Shown: positions 16,702 to 26,178, counted from the stretch's first letter. The stretch: 64,000 nt of DNA from Granulosicoccus sp045106855 (GCA_045106855.1 JBGCFI010000023.1:186001-250000); one strand, 5' to 3'. Program-made: numbers and translations. Notes: generated by a model from the sequence alone, not told the origin.

Positions 16702-17616
16702 CTAATCCCCAATAGGTTTGGGCCTTACATCACCTGAAAGTGAAATCATGGAGGTACGAATTCTGCGAAGATACTCTTTGACCTGTTCTGGTCGTTTGCG
16801 TGCGGCTCCTGCTGCCAGAACATCAATGATGGCAATAAAGACCAGACGCGAAGCCGACGGTTTATAGATGTCCTGGTCTTCCGGCAAGTCCAGCTCTATC
16901 GCTATATCAGAGCTGTCTGACAATGGTGATCCGGAGCGCGTCAGACTTATAGTCGTTGCACCGTACTGTCGGGCTATTTCGACACTATCAAGTAGCTCTA
17001 CTGGCTGGCCGCTGGACGAAATCGCAAAGACAACATCGCCGGGTTCCAGAGTGGATGCGAGCATGCGTTGAAAGTATCCATCCGCATGAGCTTCGGCAAG
17101 AATGCCTAAACGAAAAAAACGGTTGGCACCTTCCCGGGCAACATTGGCCGATCCACCGCCTACGCCGATAAACGCAATTCGACGAGCGTCGGCCAGCGCA
17201 TCAATGGCTGCGGCTATCGCACTACTACTCAATTGCGAACGCGCAAATTGCAAGGTATCTACCAAGGCGCCAAATACTTGTGTCACTAACTGATCTGATT
17301 CGGATTCATCTTTACCGGGTCCACCGAGATACTGCATGCTGACGGCAACGCTCTGCGCCAGGGTTCTCTGAAAATCACGAAAACCATCACAACCCAGTGC
17401 CTGACAAAACCGGTTTACCGTGGCTACAGACACTTGCGCAGCTTCAGCAATTTCATGCTGCGACCATTGCGAGCATTCTTCTAGTCTGGACAGAACCAGA
17501 TCCGCCACCATTTGCTCACGCTTACTGAATGTTCCATCAAATTGACGAACGCGCGAGATTATATCGATAACGCGGTTCACCGGAGCGTTCTCATAAAGGT
17601 TTATAGGCGGTGACAT
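16702..17616 (-). CDS. RpiR/MurR-family transcriptional regulator
   Basis: A ~304-residue regulator. The N-terminal HTH_6 domain covers about residues 15-90 (SQHEIAEAAQVSVATVNRFC) and a SIS sugar-isomerase-like domain follows with IAFIGVGGGSANVA and VFAISSSGQPVELLD. It starts at ATG 17616, overlapping the end of the ridA-like gene by 26 bp, so the two are co-transcribed. It is convergent with the SorC gene and divergent (with ridA) from the peptide transporter operon. RpiR proteins often bind sugar phosphates, but members also control amino acid and peptide catabolism. Confidence 0.9.
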   Translation of the reverse strand: MSPPINLYENAPVNRVIDIISRVRQFDGTFSKREQMVADLVLSRLEECSQWSQHEIAEAAQVSVATVNRFCQALGCDGFRDFQRTLAQSVAVSMQYLGGPGKDESESDQLVTQVFGALVDTLQFARSQLSSSAIAAAIDALADARRIAFIGVGGGSANVAREGANRFFRLGILAEAHADGYFQRMLASTLEPGDVVFAISSSGQPVELLDSVEIARQYGATTISLTRSGSPLSDSSDIAIELDLPEDQDIYKPSASRLVFIAIIDVLAAGAARKRPEQVKEYLRRIRTSMISLSGDVRPKPIGD

Positions 17617-17986
17617 CCATTTCAACTTTTGCATCAACCATCAGCGCTGACTGCACGGTTGAACGAGCCGGAGGGTGTGCTGTGAAATATTTCTTGAATA
17701 CCGCATTAAAACTCGTAAAGTCCCGCGGATCGTCAAGCCACGCACTCACTTTGACAACATGTTCAAGCGTACAGTCAGCCTGAGCAAGCACGACGAGTAT
17801 GTTCTTCATTACCAGCTCTGTTTGTTCAACAATGCCTCCTTGCACAACCTCTCCATCGACAACCGGCACTTGCCCGGACACAAACACAAAATCACCCGCC
17901 CTCACCGCCTTTGCGAATGGCCGTGGAGTACCGCCAGCGGCAGCGTCCGCTGTATCGAACCGGACAATTCCCGTCGCTTCACTCAT
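17591..17986 (-). CDS. RidA family enamine/imine deaminase
   Basis: A 131-residue YjgF/YER057c/UK114 protein. The active-site arginine R108 lies in PPARSTV and the acidic partner E122 in KVEMDVTAY, and FVSGQVPV is the conserved strand near residue 35. RidA hydrolyses the reactive 2-aminoacrylate-type enamines released by PLP-dependent dehydratases. That fits the D-serine dehydratase/D-threonine aldolase-like gene in the divergent operon at 24970. The ATG at 17986 has an AGGGAGAG ribosome-binding site. Confidence 0.92.
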   Translation of the reverse strand: MSEATGIVRFDTADAAAGGTPRPFAKAVRAGDFVFVSGQVPVVDGEVVQGGIVEQTELVMKNILVVLAQADCTLEHVVKVSAWLDDPRDFTSFNAVFKKYFTAHPPARSTVQSALMVDAKVEMDVTAYKPL

Positions 17987-18013
17987 ACAAAACTCTCCCT
18001 ACTAGTGACATAC

Positions 18014-18030
18014 ATGTAAGTTACTTACAT
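18014..18030. promoter_or_regulatory. HexR/RpiR-like palindromic operator candidate
   Basis: ATGTAAG-TTA-CTTACAT is a perfect 7+7 inverted repeat. Its core TGTAAGTTACTTACA has the TGTAA-N5-TTACA layout known for HexR, an RpiR-family regulator. It lies 28 bp upstream of the ridA-like start and 136 bp upstream of the divergent peptide-binding-protein gene. A second, degenerate copy ends in CTTACAT at 18108-18114. Confidence 0.65.
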
Positions 18031-18165
18031 TTTAGCGCAGAATATTCAAGCACAACAATGGTATTTGGTCAAAAACATTGACACTGACAAATACGCAGTG
18101 ATAGTTTCTTACATTCTCACGAGGTACTTTTTCACGACTCAACCCGATTACTTGGAGAGCACGTT

Positions 18166-19707
18166 ATGAAGCGAGACACCCGATGGAAATTTCTATGCGC
18201 TGCACTAACTCTGTCGTTGGCAGCGGGCACGGTCAATGCTGCAACGACCCTGCGCTACGCTACAGTTGGTGAACCTCCAAGCCTTGATCAACATGTGGTG
18301 ACCTCCGATCTTGCCACGACGATCGCTCATCATATGTTCGAAGGTCTCTATACCTTTAACGCGGCAAATGCGCCAGTGCCCTTGTTAGCTGCATCGGACA
18401 CAATGTCGGATGATGGCAAGACCATCACTATCACATTGCGCGACAACGTAACTTTCCACAACGGTCAGGCCATGACTTCGGCAGACGTCGTGGCATCCTT
18501 GCAACGCTGGGGTGAATTTGGTTCGCGAGGCGCTTTATTGTTCGATAACGTTGAAAGCGTCGAGGCAAGCGGTGATCACGAAATTACTTTAAAACTTAGT
18601 CAACCCTTTGGTCCCTGGAAAAACCTTATGGCATTCATTAATGGCGGCCCGGCGATCTATCCGGAATCGGTCATGGAAAATGCCAACAAAGAACCCATCA
18701 AAACGGAAAACTACATCGGAACCGGCCCCTACCAATTCAAGGAATGGCAGCCCAATCGGCACGTCGAACTAGTTCGATTTGATCAATACAACTCACCGAC
18801 AGGCGATGCTGATGGCTATGGTGGTACTCGCACCGCTGAATTTGATTCACTAAAATTTCTACCCGTCCCTGACGTCGGCACCCGCGTTGCCGGTTTGCAG
18901 GCTGGTGACTACGACTACGCTGAAAGTATCCCTGGTGACCTGTATGCCAGTCTGGATGAAGATGGTGGAGTAAAAACCATCCTGAATGGGGGACCAATCT
19001 TCGGCCTGGTCTTTATGAATTCCAAAGAGGGTCCACTAAAAGAGAATTTTGCACTGCGTCGAGCCATTCAAATGGCCATTGATAAAACCCCCGCCTTGCA
19101 AGTGGCGATTGGCCCCGAGGGGCTATGGCGGGCCAACGGGTCTTTTCTGCCCGAAGGTAATGTCTGGTACACCGACTCCGGTGCGGAAAACTATAGCCTT
19201 GGTGATGCTGAGGCTGCCAAAGCCATGGCTGCTGAAGCAGGCTACACTGGCGATCCGATTAAATTCATGGTTTCAACCAATTACCCTTTTCATTACGACA
19301 GCGCCATCGTCTATACAAAACAATTGGCACAGGCCGGATTCAATGTTGACCTGCAAGTCTATGATTGGGCAACGTTAATCGAAAAACGCGCACAACCTGA
19401 TCAATGGGACCTGTTCTTTACCCACCATGGTTTCGTTCCAGATCCAATCCTGATCTCTGTAATGAACGACAACTATCCTGGCTGGTGGACAACCGATGAG
19501 AAAGCTGAATTGAAAAACAAGTTCACTTCAACTTCCGACCCGGCAGAGCGTCAGGCTATCTGGAGCGATATACAAGCACTCATTTACGAGCAAGTGCCAA
19601 CCATGAAAACGGGCGACGTGTACACATACAACATTGCCTCACCCGCTCTTAAGGGACTTGGCGATGCAACGCTAATATGGCCACATTTCTGGAATGTGAG
19701 TAACTAG
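18166..19707 (+). CDS. Peptide ABC transporter substrate-binding protein (DppA/OppA type, family 5)
   Basis: A 513-residue periplasmic binding protein. The signal peptide MKRDTRWKFLCAALTLSLAA is cleaved near VNAATT. The mature part has the family-5 pattern (LRYATVGEPPSLDQH, MFEGLYTFN, GKTITITLRDNVTFHNGQ). A GGAGAG site precedes the ATG. It opens the operon of a complete dipeptide-type ABC transporter followed by an M81 peptidase, a PLP enzyme and an SDR. The ligand could be a peptide, an opine or a modified amino acid; the downstream enzymes favour a peptide or amide containing D-amino acids. Confidence 0.92.
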   Translation: MKRDTRWKFLCAALTLSLAAGTVNAATTLRYATVGEPPSLDQHVVTSDLATTIAHHMFEGLYTFNAANAPVPLLAASDTMSDDGKTITITLRDNVTFHNGQAMTSADVVASLQRWGEFGSRGALLFDNVESVEASGDHEITLKLSQPFGPWKNLMAFINGGPAIYPESVMENANKEPIKTENYIGTGPYQFKEWQPNRHVELVRFDQYNSPTGDADGYGGTRTAEFDSLKFLPVPDVGTRVAGLQAGDYDYAESIPGDLYASLDEDGGVKTILNGGPIFGLVFMNSKEGPLKENFALRRAIQMAIDKTPALQVAIGPEGLWRANGSFLPEGNVWYTDSGAENYSLGDAEAAKAMAAEAGYTGDPIKFMVSTNYPFHYDSAIVYTKQLAQAGFNVDLQVYDWATLIEKRAQPDQWDLFFTHHGFVPDPILISVMNDNYPGWWTTDEKAELKNKFTSTSDPAERQAIWSDIQALIYEQVPTMKTGDVYTYNIASPALKGLGDATLIWPHFWNVSN

Positions 19708-19727
19708 TGGGCCACGTGCTCCACTAG
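19704..19727 (+). promoter_or_regulatory. Stem-loop at the binding-protein stop codon
   Basis: CTAGTGG and CCACTAG pair around a 10-base loop. The stem overlaps the TAG stop (19705-19707) of the binding-protein gene and precedes the larger hairpin at 19745. Confidence 0.5.
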
Positions 19728-19744
19728 GCGCATTATATAAAAGG

Positions 19745-19787
19745 CGGGTTTCTGATTGCCACTGCCTGGTTCGCAATCAGACACCCG
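19745..19787 (+). promoter_or_regulatory. Intercistronic stem-loop between dppA- and dppB-like genes
   Basis: CGGGT-T-TCTGATTGC pairs with GCAATCAGA-C-ACCCG: 14 bp with a single mismatch and a 13-base loop, and no T-tract. It is the third binding-protein/next-gene junction in this window with such a structure. Confidence 0.65.
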
Positions 19788-19825
19788 ACCACATCGGTCG
19801 TCGTTACTCCACTAAACGCTTGTAG

Positions 19826-20773
19826 ATGCTCGCCTACACCCTCAAGAGGCTCTTGACGCTGATACCAACACTGGTAGCCGCGTCTATTCTGATCTTTCTT
19901 TTTATACATCTAATACCTGGCGACCCCGCCTCCATTCTACTGGGCGATTCCGCAACACCTGAAGATATTCTTGCGCTAAGCAAGGAACTAGGGCTGGATC
20001 GCCCAATATGGGAACAGTACATGTTGTGGTTTCAAAATGTACTAAAGGGCGATCTGGGAGACTCCCTGTTCTTTGATACACCGGTATTGTCAGTTATCGG
20101 AGATGGCGCAGAAACTTCTGGTCTATTGGCAATGCTGACAATGCTCTGGATTGTACTGCTCGGCATTCCCATAGGCATTCTGTCGGCCTCATTCAAAGGT
20201 ACTTGGATTGACCAGATAAGCTCTGGATTCGCCATGTTGTTTGCATCTATTCCCACTTTTTGGCTTGGATTGTATTTAATACTGATTTTTGCAGTAGGAC
20301 TCGGTTGGTTTCCAAGCTCAGGATTTCCGTCGGTTTCGGAAGAAGGCGGGCTGTCGAATATACGTTACCTGATTCTTCCAAGCCTTACGCTTGCAGCACC
20401 TAATGCCGCACTTATTATTCGCTTGGTGCGCTCTTCGATGCTGGACGTATCACGTGAGGATCATGTCAGAACGGCCCGCGCCAAGGGCCTGCATCCAGCA
20501 ACAGTTGCGGTAAAACACGTTTTCCGCAATGCCCTGATTGCCGTTGCCGCAGCATTCGGATTCACATTTGCGGCCCTGATTTCTGAAGCGGTAGTTACCG
20601 AAACAGTATTCTCCTTACCGGGAATCGGACGGCTTGTCGTGCAATCGATATTGCGGCGTGACTATCCAGTGATACAGGGCGTTATTCTTATTATCGTGCT
20701 GCTATACCTGTTGGTGAACCTACTCGTGGATTTGGCCTACGCCTGGCTCGACCCCAGGGTCTCGCTGTCATGA
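19826..20773 (+). CDS. Peptide ABC transporter permease (DppB type)
   Basis: A 315-residue inner-membrane permease starting MLAYTLKRLLTLIPTLVAAS, the usual DppB N-terminus. It has about six membrane segments and the EAA-region signature RTARAKGLHPATVAVKHVFR near residue 220. It overlaps the next permease by 4 bp. Length and motif order are normal for the family. Partner of the DppC-type gene at 20770. Confidence 0.94.
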   Translation: MLAYTLKRLLTLIPTLVAASILIFLFIHLIPGDPASILLGDSATPEDILALSKELGLDRPIWEQYMLWFQNVLKGDLGDSLFFDTPVLSVIGDGAETSGLLAMLTMLWIVLLGIPIGILSASFKGTWIDQISSGFAMLFASIPTFWLGLYLILIFAVGLGWFPSSGFPSVSEEGGLSNIRYLILPSLTLAAPNAALIIRLVRSSMLDVSREDHVRTARAKGLHPATVAVKHVFRNALIAVAAAFGFTFAALISEAVVTETVFSLPGIGRLVVQSILRRDYPVIQGVILIIVLLYLLVNLLVDLAYAWLDPRVSLS

Positions 20774-21621
20774 AAGCATTCACCTTCATTCTACAGGCAC
20801 TACAAGGTCGCAAACTCGCAACGCTCGGCGCGCTATGGTTGTTGACAATTATCGTATTGGGTATTGGCGCTCCATTGGTTGCACCGTTTGATCCACTCGA
20901 AATAAATCCGGTAGCACGCTTAACTGAACCTGGAGCTGCGCATTTTTTCGGCACCGATCACTTTGGACGCGACACATTTTCACGAGCAGTCTACGGTGCA
21001 CGCATGGCACTGATTATCGGATTTGGCAGCGTTGTTGTTGCATTGGTGTGCGGAGGGCTTGTGGGTATGTTGTCAGGCTACTTTACCTGGCTGGGTCATA
21101 TTCTCATGCGCGCTGTTGATGTATTAATGGCGTTTCCAGCGTTGTTACTGGCACTGGGATTGATGACTATTCTCGAACGTAGTGTTGTTAATACCATCAT
21201 TGTTATCGGTGTCGTATACGCAACTACCACTGCGCGCATTCTGTTTGGTATGACACTAAAGTTGAAGAGTGATGTTTTTATTGATGCTGCTCGATGCACT
21301 GGAGCTAGCCACCTCTCTCTATTGTTCAAACATATACTACCCAACCTTCTTTCACCCATATTGGTCCAGGCAACTTTCATTTTCGCCTTCGCCCAGCTGC
21401 AAGCAGCAGCGTTAGATTTTCTTGGCCTGGGCTTACCACCTGAAGTACCCAGTTGGGGAAATATGCTCGCCGAAGAACGCATCTACATCACACGCGCTCC
21501 GTGGCTTCTGATATATCCAGGTGTGTTGATCATTATGTCCGTTTTTTCGATGAATCTACTGGGAGATGCGCTTCGTGATCGCATAGATCCTCGATTCAAG
21601 GATGATATTGCCGGTGTTTGA
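20770..21621 (+). CDS. Peptide ABC transporter permease (DppC type)
   Basis: A 283-residue permease. It has the DppC hallmark HFFGTDHFGRDTFSRAVYG before the channel segments and the EAA region DAARCTGASHLSLLFKHILP. The C-terminal LGDALRDRIDPRFK is typical. It starts in a 4-bp overlap with the DppB gene and its end overlaps the next ATPase frame by about 20 bp. Confidence 0.94.
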   Translation: MKAFTFILQALQGRKLATLGALWLLTIIVLGIGAPLVAPFDPLEINPVARLTEPGAAHFFGTDHFGRDTFSRAVYGARMALIIGFGSVVVALVCGGLVGMLSGYFTWLGHILMRAVDVLMAFPALLLALGLMTILERSVVNTIIVIGVVYATTTARILFGMTLKLKSDVFIDAARCTGASHLSLLFKHILPNLLSPILVQATFIFAFAQLQAAALDFLGLGLPPEVPSWGNMLAEERIYITRAPWLLIYPGVLIIMSVFSMNLLGDALRDRIDPRFKDDIAGV

Positions 21622-22606
21622 TAAACAATTGCTACTGCGTGTTGAAAACCTCAATATTGCAATCCAGGAAAACAGAAAGCTTCTGCCTGTTGTACGTGAC
21701 CTGTCATTCGACCTTTATACACATGAAACACTGGGGATTGTCGGCGAGAGCGGCAGTGGAAAAAGTCTAACAGCCATGGCAATCATGGGTTTACTGGCAG
21801 GAACACAAATACGTGTAACCAGTGGCCGAGTATGCTTTAACGGTGTGGATTTGCTACAGCAGTCCAATGCCCAGCGCCGCGCCATTATGGGAAGTTCAAT
21901 GGCAATGATATTTCAGGAGCCGATGACAAGTCTCAATCCGGTTTACCGAATCGGGGACCAGATTATCGAAACAATCAAACAACACAAACCCATCAGTAAG
22001 AAAAGCGCACGTAGCCGCGCGCTGGAATTGCTGGATATGGTGAATATACCCGATGCCTCGTATCGCATAGATCACTATCCTCACCAGCTCTCTGGCGGGC
22101 AACGGCAACGCGTCATGATTGCTATGGCATTGGCCTGTGATCCAAACCTTCTGATTGCTGATGAACCAACCACAGCGCTCGATGTTACCGTTCAAAAAGA
22201 GGTACTGGATTTAATCGCCAATTTACAGCGTACTACTGGCACTGCCATCATACTTATTTCACATGATCTTGGTGTAATCGCACAAAATTGCGATTCAGTC
22301 GCTGTCATGTATTGTGGTGAAATCGTGGAGTCCTCAACGACAAAGAAGCTTTTCGACCGGCTCGGCCACCCGTATACCCGCGGGCTTATCGATTCCATTC
22401 CTCCTTTAAACAATGACATTGAATGGCTCAATGCTATTCCGGGCCAGGTACCACCAATTAATACCTTGCACACCGGTTGCCCGTTCAAACCACGATGCCA
22501 TCATGCGCAAGACGTTTGTAAGCAGATACCACCTGTCACTATGCTAGATCACGAACATAGTGTGCGTTGCCACTTTGCCTCCCGGATGCATGGTAACAAC
22601 TCATGA
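21602..22606 (+). CDS. Peptide ABC transporter ATP-binding protein (DppD type)
   Basis: A ~334-residue ATPase. Walker A GESGSGKS, signature LSGGQRQR, Walker B LLIADEPTTALD, and the C-terminal oligopeptide-ABC extension with cysteines (CPFKPRCHHAQDVC) that resembles the cluster seen in DppD/DppF proteins. The start is ATG 21602 or, more plausibly for ribosome binding, GTG 21614, which has AAGGATG about 10 bp upstream. It overlaps the permease gene either way. It ends in a 4-bp overlap with the DppF-type gene. Confidence 0.92.
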   Translation: MILPVFDKQLLLRVENLNIAIQENRKLLPVVRDLSFDLYTHETLGIVGESGSGKSLTAMAIMGLLAGTQIRVTSGRVCFNGVDLLQQSNAQRRAIMGSSMAMIFQEPMTSLNPVYRIGDQIIETIKQHKPISKKSARSRALELLDMVNIPDASYRIDHYPHQLSGGQRQRVMIAMALACDPNLLIADEPTTALDVTVQKEVLDLIANLQRTTGTAIILISHDLGVIAQNCDSVAVMYCGEIVESSTTKKLFDRLGHPYTRGLIDSIPPLNNDIEWLNAIPGQVPPINTLHTGCPFKPRCHHAQDVCKQIPPVTMLDHEHSVRCHFASRMHGNNS

Positions 22607-23448
22607 GCGTAAATCCACTACTAGCGGTCAACGCTCTTAATGTTGTCTTTCGTACTAAGTCAAACACCGGGTTACTGGCCACTAAACGCATTCATGCTGT
22701 TAAAAATGTGTCATTTAATATACATGAAGGTGAAGTTCTAAGCCTTGTTGGAGAATCGGGCTGCGGCAAGACAACCATAGGTAGAGTCATAACCCGGCTG
22801 GAGACTACCGGATCGGGCGAAATTAACTACGCCGGTCAGAACATACTCGCCATGCCAGCGTCGCGCTTTCGACCGCTGCGAAAGCACATACAGATGATTT
22901 TTCAAGATCCATATGCCTCGCTAAATCCACGCCTGACTGTGGAAAAAACACTGTCTGAGCCCTTGTTTATCCACAAGCTGGTAAAAAACAGAGACGAGGC
23001 AAGAACAAAAATCACTACCATGCTCAAAGAGGTAGGTCTTGGTGCTGAAGCCATGGATCGTTACCCGCATGAATTTTCCGGAGGACAACGACAACGCATA
23101 GGAATTGCACGCGCGATGCTGGTTAGCCCCAGATTGATCATTGCCGACGAGGCAGTCTCAGCGCTCGATGTGTCCATTCAGGCTCAAGTACTAAATCTAT
23201 TAAAAAAGCTTCAACGAAGCAGCGGCGTGGCTATGTTGTTTATCAGTCATGATCTAGCCGTAGTTCGCCACATTTCCGACCGTATTTGTGTGATGTACCG
23301 GGGTGAGATTGTGGAGCAAAATGCTACTCAGAATATTTTTGAACAACCCCAACACGAGTACACTCAACGGCTACTGTCGTCGATACCCGTTATACCCGGC
23401 AGGGATAAAGCAGATTCAACCGTATCTGACAATAGAGGTACGCTGTGA
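22603..23448 (+). CDS. Peptide ABC transporter ATP-binding protein (DppF type)
   Basis: A 281-residue ATPase. Walker A GESGCGKTT, the stretch MIFQDPYASLNPRLTV typical of DppF/OppF, signature FSGGQRQR and Walker B LIIADEAVSALD. Note DEAVSALD in place of the commoner DEPVSALD. It forms the heterodimer with the preceding DppD-type ATPase. Start and stop are both in 4-bp overlaps with the neighbouring genes, so expression is tightly coupled to the M81 gene that follows. Confidence 0.93.
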   Translation: MSVNPLLAVNALNVVFRTKSNTGLLATKRIHAVKNVSFNIHEGEVLSLVGESGCGKTTIGRVITRLETTGSGEINYAGQNILAMPASRFRPLRKHIQMIFQDPYASLNPRLTVEKTLSEPLFIHKLVKNRDEARTKITTMLKEVGLGAEAMDRYPHEFSGGQRQRIGIARAMLVSPRLIIADEAVSALDVSIQAQVLNLLKKLQRSSGVAMLFISHDLAVVRHISDRICVMYRGEIVEQNATQNIFEQPQHEYTQRLLSSIPVIPGRDKADSTVSDNRGTL

Positions 23449-24920
23449 TATCAAAAAACACTGCAAAAAAGCGCGTATTCATAGCCTCCATTGCAACAGA
23501 AACCAACACCTTCTCACCACTGAGAACTGACCTGCAGGATTTTAAAGACAGCTTTTATGCGACACCTGGTCAACACCCCGAGACTCCGACACTATGCAGT
23601 GCCGTTTTCCCGGTTGCTCGCAGCGTTGCTCAAGACTATAGCTGGACGTTAATCGAAGGCACCGCCACCTGGGCCGAACCCGGCGGTCTTGTAAACCAGA
23701 AGAGCTGGGAGTTCTTGCGAGACCAGTTGCTGAACGAGTTACGAGCCGCTATGCCTGTCGACATTGTGCTGCTGGGGTTGCATGGAGCCATGATTGCCCA
23801 GGATTGCCTGGATTGTGAAGGTGAGCTTTTAGAGCGGATTCGACAAATCACAGGACCCGATACCCTCATCGGCGTTACGTTCGATCCTCACAGCCATTTA
23901 TCTGATAAACGGGTTGCCAACGCTGACTTGATAACCGTATTCAAAGAATTCCCGCACACCGATTTTGTTGACGTAGCGGAAGAACTAGTGCTGCTGGCGC
24001 ACCGTGCCAGCACTGGGAAAATAATACCGAGCATTGCAGTACATGATTGCAAAATGATTGAGATATTTCCAACAAACCGCGAACCGATGAGAAGCTTTGT
24101 TGATCGGATGCGTCAAATGGAAGGTAAAGACGACATTCTTTCTATCTCTGTCATACATGGCTTTATGGCTGGCGACTCCCCCGATCTCGGCACCCGCGTA
24201 ATTGTTATCAGTAACGATAATCCAGATATTGGACAATCGCTAGCGGATCAATTGGGTGCTGAACTGTTCTCGTATCGAGGAAAAACACGCCCGGAATTTT
24301 TAACTGCTGAGAACGCACTGACGACTGCGTTGACAGCAAGTCCGAAGCCTGCAGTCATAGCCGATGTTTGGGATAACCCCGGTGGCGGAGTTCCCGGTGA
24401 CTCGACGATTATTCTAAAACTGATGATCGAACAGAATATTGAGAATGCAGCTCTAGCGACCATCTGGGACCCGATTGCAGTAAGAACCTGCATATCCGCT
24501 GGCATTGGCTCGCAATTCCAGCTGCGATTCGGTGCAAAGATGTCTGCTGCAGGAGGGGAACCCATTGACGGGACTGTACAAGTACGCAATGTAGTACGTA
24601 ATGCAACGCAATCCTTTGGAACCAGCATTGTTCCACTAGGCGATAGTGTATGGATTGAAATAGCTGGCCTCGACGTGATTCTTAATACCGTACGTTCGCA
24701 GGTATTTAGTCCGGATATATTTTCCAACCTGGGTATAGACCCGCGAGAGAAATCCTTATTGGTGGTTAAGTCAACTAATCATTTTTTCGCTGCATTTTCA
24801 AAAATCACACCCACCATTTTGTATGCCGCTGTTGATGGCCCTTATCCCAATGACCCGGCAACCAATAATTATCAAACGCTGCAACGCGAGATCTGGCCGC
24901 GTGCTAAATTGGAAGACTAG
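23445..24920 (+). CDS. M81-family metallopeptidase (MlrC/microcystinase C type)
   Basis: A 491-residue MlrC-type hydrolase starting at GTG 23445 (AGAGG site 7 bp upstream, GTGA overlap with the ATPase stop). The N-terminal DUF1485 core has IASIATETNTFSP, GLHGAM, FDPHSHLSDK (D147, H149) and FPHTDF (H171). The D-x-H and H spaced 22 residues apart match the zinc-site spacing I recall for MlrC. The C-terminal MlrC domain carries VIADVWDNPGGGVPGDST. The founding member degrades linearised microcystin fragments. Relatives occur beside peptide transporters and probably cleave unusual amide bonds. Here it should act in the cytoplasm on the imported compound. Confidence 0.88.
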   Translation: MISKNTAKKRVFIASIATETNTFSPLRTDLQDFKDSFYATPGQHPETPTLCSAVFPVARSVAQDYSWTLIEGTATWAEPGGLVNQKSWEFLRDQLLNELRAAMPVDIVLLGLHGAMIAQDCLDCEGELLERIRQITGPDTLIGVTFDPHSHLSDKRVANADLITVFKEFPHTDFVDVAEELVLLAHRASTGKIIPSIAVHDCKMIEIFPTNREPMRSFVDRMRQMEGKDDILSISVIHGFMAGDSPDLGTRVIVISNDNPDIGQSLADQLGAELFSYRGKTRPEFLTAENALTTALTASPKPAVIADVWDNPGGGVPGDSTIILKLMIEQNIENAALATIWDPIAVRTCISAGIGSQFQLRFGAKMSAAGGEPIDGTVQVRNVVRNATQSFGTSIVPLGDSVWIEIAGLDVILNTVRSQVFSPDIFSNLGIDPREKSLLVVKSTNHFFAAFSKITPTILYAAVDGPYPNDPATNNYQTLQREIWPRAKLED

Positions 24921-24969
24921 AACATTATAGATTAATGTGTAAACCCGAATTCACAGTAAGGACCTCTTA

Positions 24970-26028
24970 ATGGCAGAGCCCATCGATACACCCGCATTGA
25001 TTATTGACGAAGTAGCCGTGCAAGAGAACATAACTGCGTTTCAGGCACATTGCGATAAAGTTGGACTATCGCTAAGACCACATATCAAAACACATAAAAC
25101 ACGACGCTTTATGCAACAGCAATTACGTGCCGGTGCCACAGGTATAACCTGTCAGAAAATCGGTGAAGCAGACGTAATGGCAGATGGCGGTGCTCGCGAT
25201 ATTCTGATTACGTATAACATAGTAGGTGCCAACAAACTACGAAGACTCAAGGACTTGTCTCAACGCATAGACAAGCTGACCGTCGTGGTCGATAACTTGG
25301 TAACGCTTAACGGCTTGGCAGAGCAATTCGCTGACAATACACCCACACTGAATGTCATGGTGGAGTGCGAAACCGGCGCACGACGGTGTGGCGTGCAAAC
25401 ACCGGAACAGGCACTGGAGTTGGCAAAACACACGGTTAGCCTACCAGGTCTTAACTTTACGGGTTTGATGACCTACCCCAGCCCGGGTGGCGCATACGAT
25501 GCTGCAAAATTCATGCGCGATACCCTGCCCTTATTGCAAGCATCGGGGATTGACTGCCCAGTGGTTTCTACCGGTGGCACCCCAGATATGTGGAGTGCCA
25601 GTACAGAGTCGGTGTTTACTGAATATAGAATCGGCACGTATATCTATAATGATCGCTCATTACTTGCACGGGGCGTAACCAGCGAAGACAAATGTGCGGC
25701 CAGAGTGCATGCCACTGTTGTCAGCCGACCTACAGCTGATCGGCTGGTTATTGATGCAGGGTCCAAGGCGATAACTTCTGATTTGATGGGCATGTTTGAA
25801 GATTACGGTTATGTGGTTGACCACCCCGATGCGTCCATCACATCTCTCAGCGAAGAGCACGGTGTGGTATCAGTCCCCGAAAACTGTGATCTGGTAGTTG
25901 GGGACATTGTTCAAATTATCCCCAATCACGTCTGTGTCGTATCCAATATGTTTGATCGCGCCTGGCTTCGAACAGCGGACGGTCAACTGATACCTCAAAC
26001 CATTGATGCCAGGGGCATGGTCAGGTAA
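24970..26028 (+). CDS. PLP-dependent D-serine dehydratase/D-threonine aldolase-like enzyme (DSD1 family)
   Basis: A 352-residue alanine-racemase-fold enzyme. The PLP lysine is K40 in LRPHIKTHK. The C-terminal metal ligands of the family are visible as H320-x-C322 in IPNHVCVVSN. These residues are those of metal-dependent D-serine dehydratase and D-threonine aldolase, which act on D-3-hydroxy-amino acids. An AAGGA site lies 8 bp before ATG 24970. Located after the M81 hydrolase, it would process a released D-amino acid. The divergent RidA would clear any aminoacrylate formed. Exact substrate unknown. Confidence 0.9.
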   Translation: MAEPIDTPALIIDEVAVQENITAFQAHCDKVGLSLRPHIKTHKTRRFMQQQLRAGATGITCQKIGEADVMADGGARDILITYNIVGANKLRRLKDLSQRIDKLTVVVDNLVTLNGLAEQFADNTPTLNVMVECETGARRCGVQTPEQALELAKHTVSLPGLNFTGLMTYPSPGGAYDAAKFMRDTLPLLQASGIDCPVVSTGGTPDMWSASTESVFTEYRIGTYIYNDRSLLARGVTSEDKCAARVHATVVSRPTADRLVIDAGSKAITSDLMGMFEDYGYVVDHPDASITSLSEEHGVVSVPENCDLVVGDIVQIIPNHVCVVSNMFDRAWLRTADGQLIPQTIDARGMVR

Positions 26029-26178
26029 TTCACATATCGTACGCTTCCCAGGCAATTGATTGGAATATCGATTGACGGGTCTGGCAATGTGGGTAAGCCA
26101 GCCAATCATGTCCTGCAGCGGCTGTCTTCGAGTATGGCGAAGTACCAACCACTAAAAATTTTAGATAGAGAATAACTC

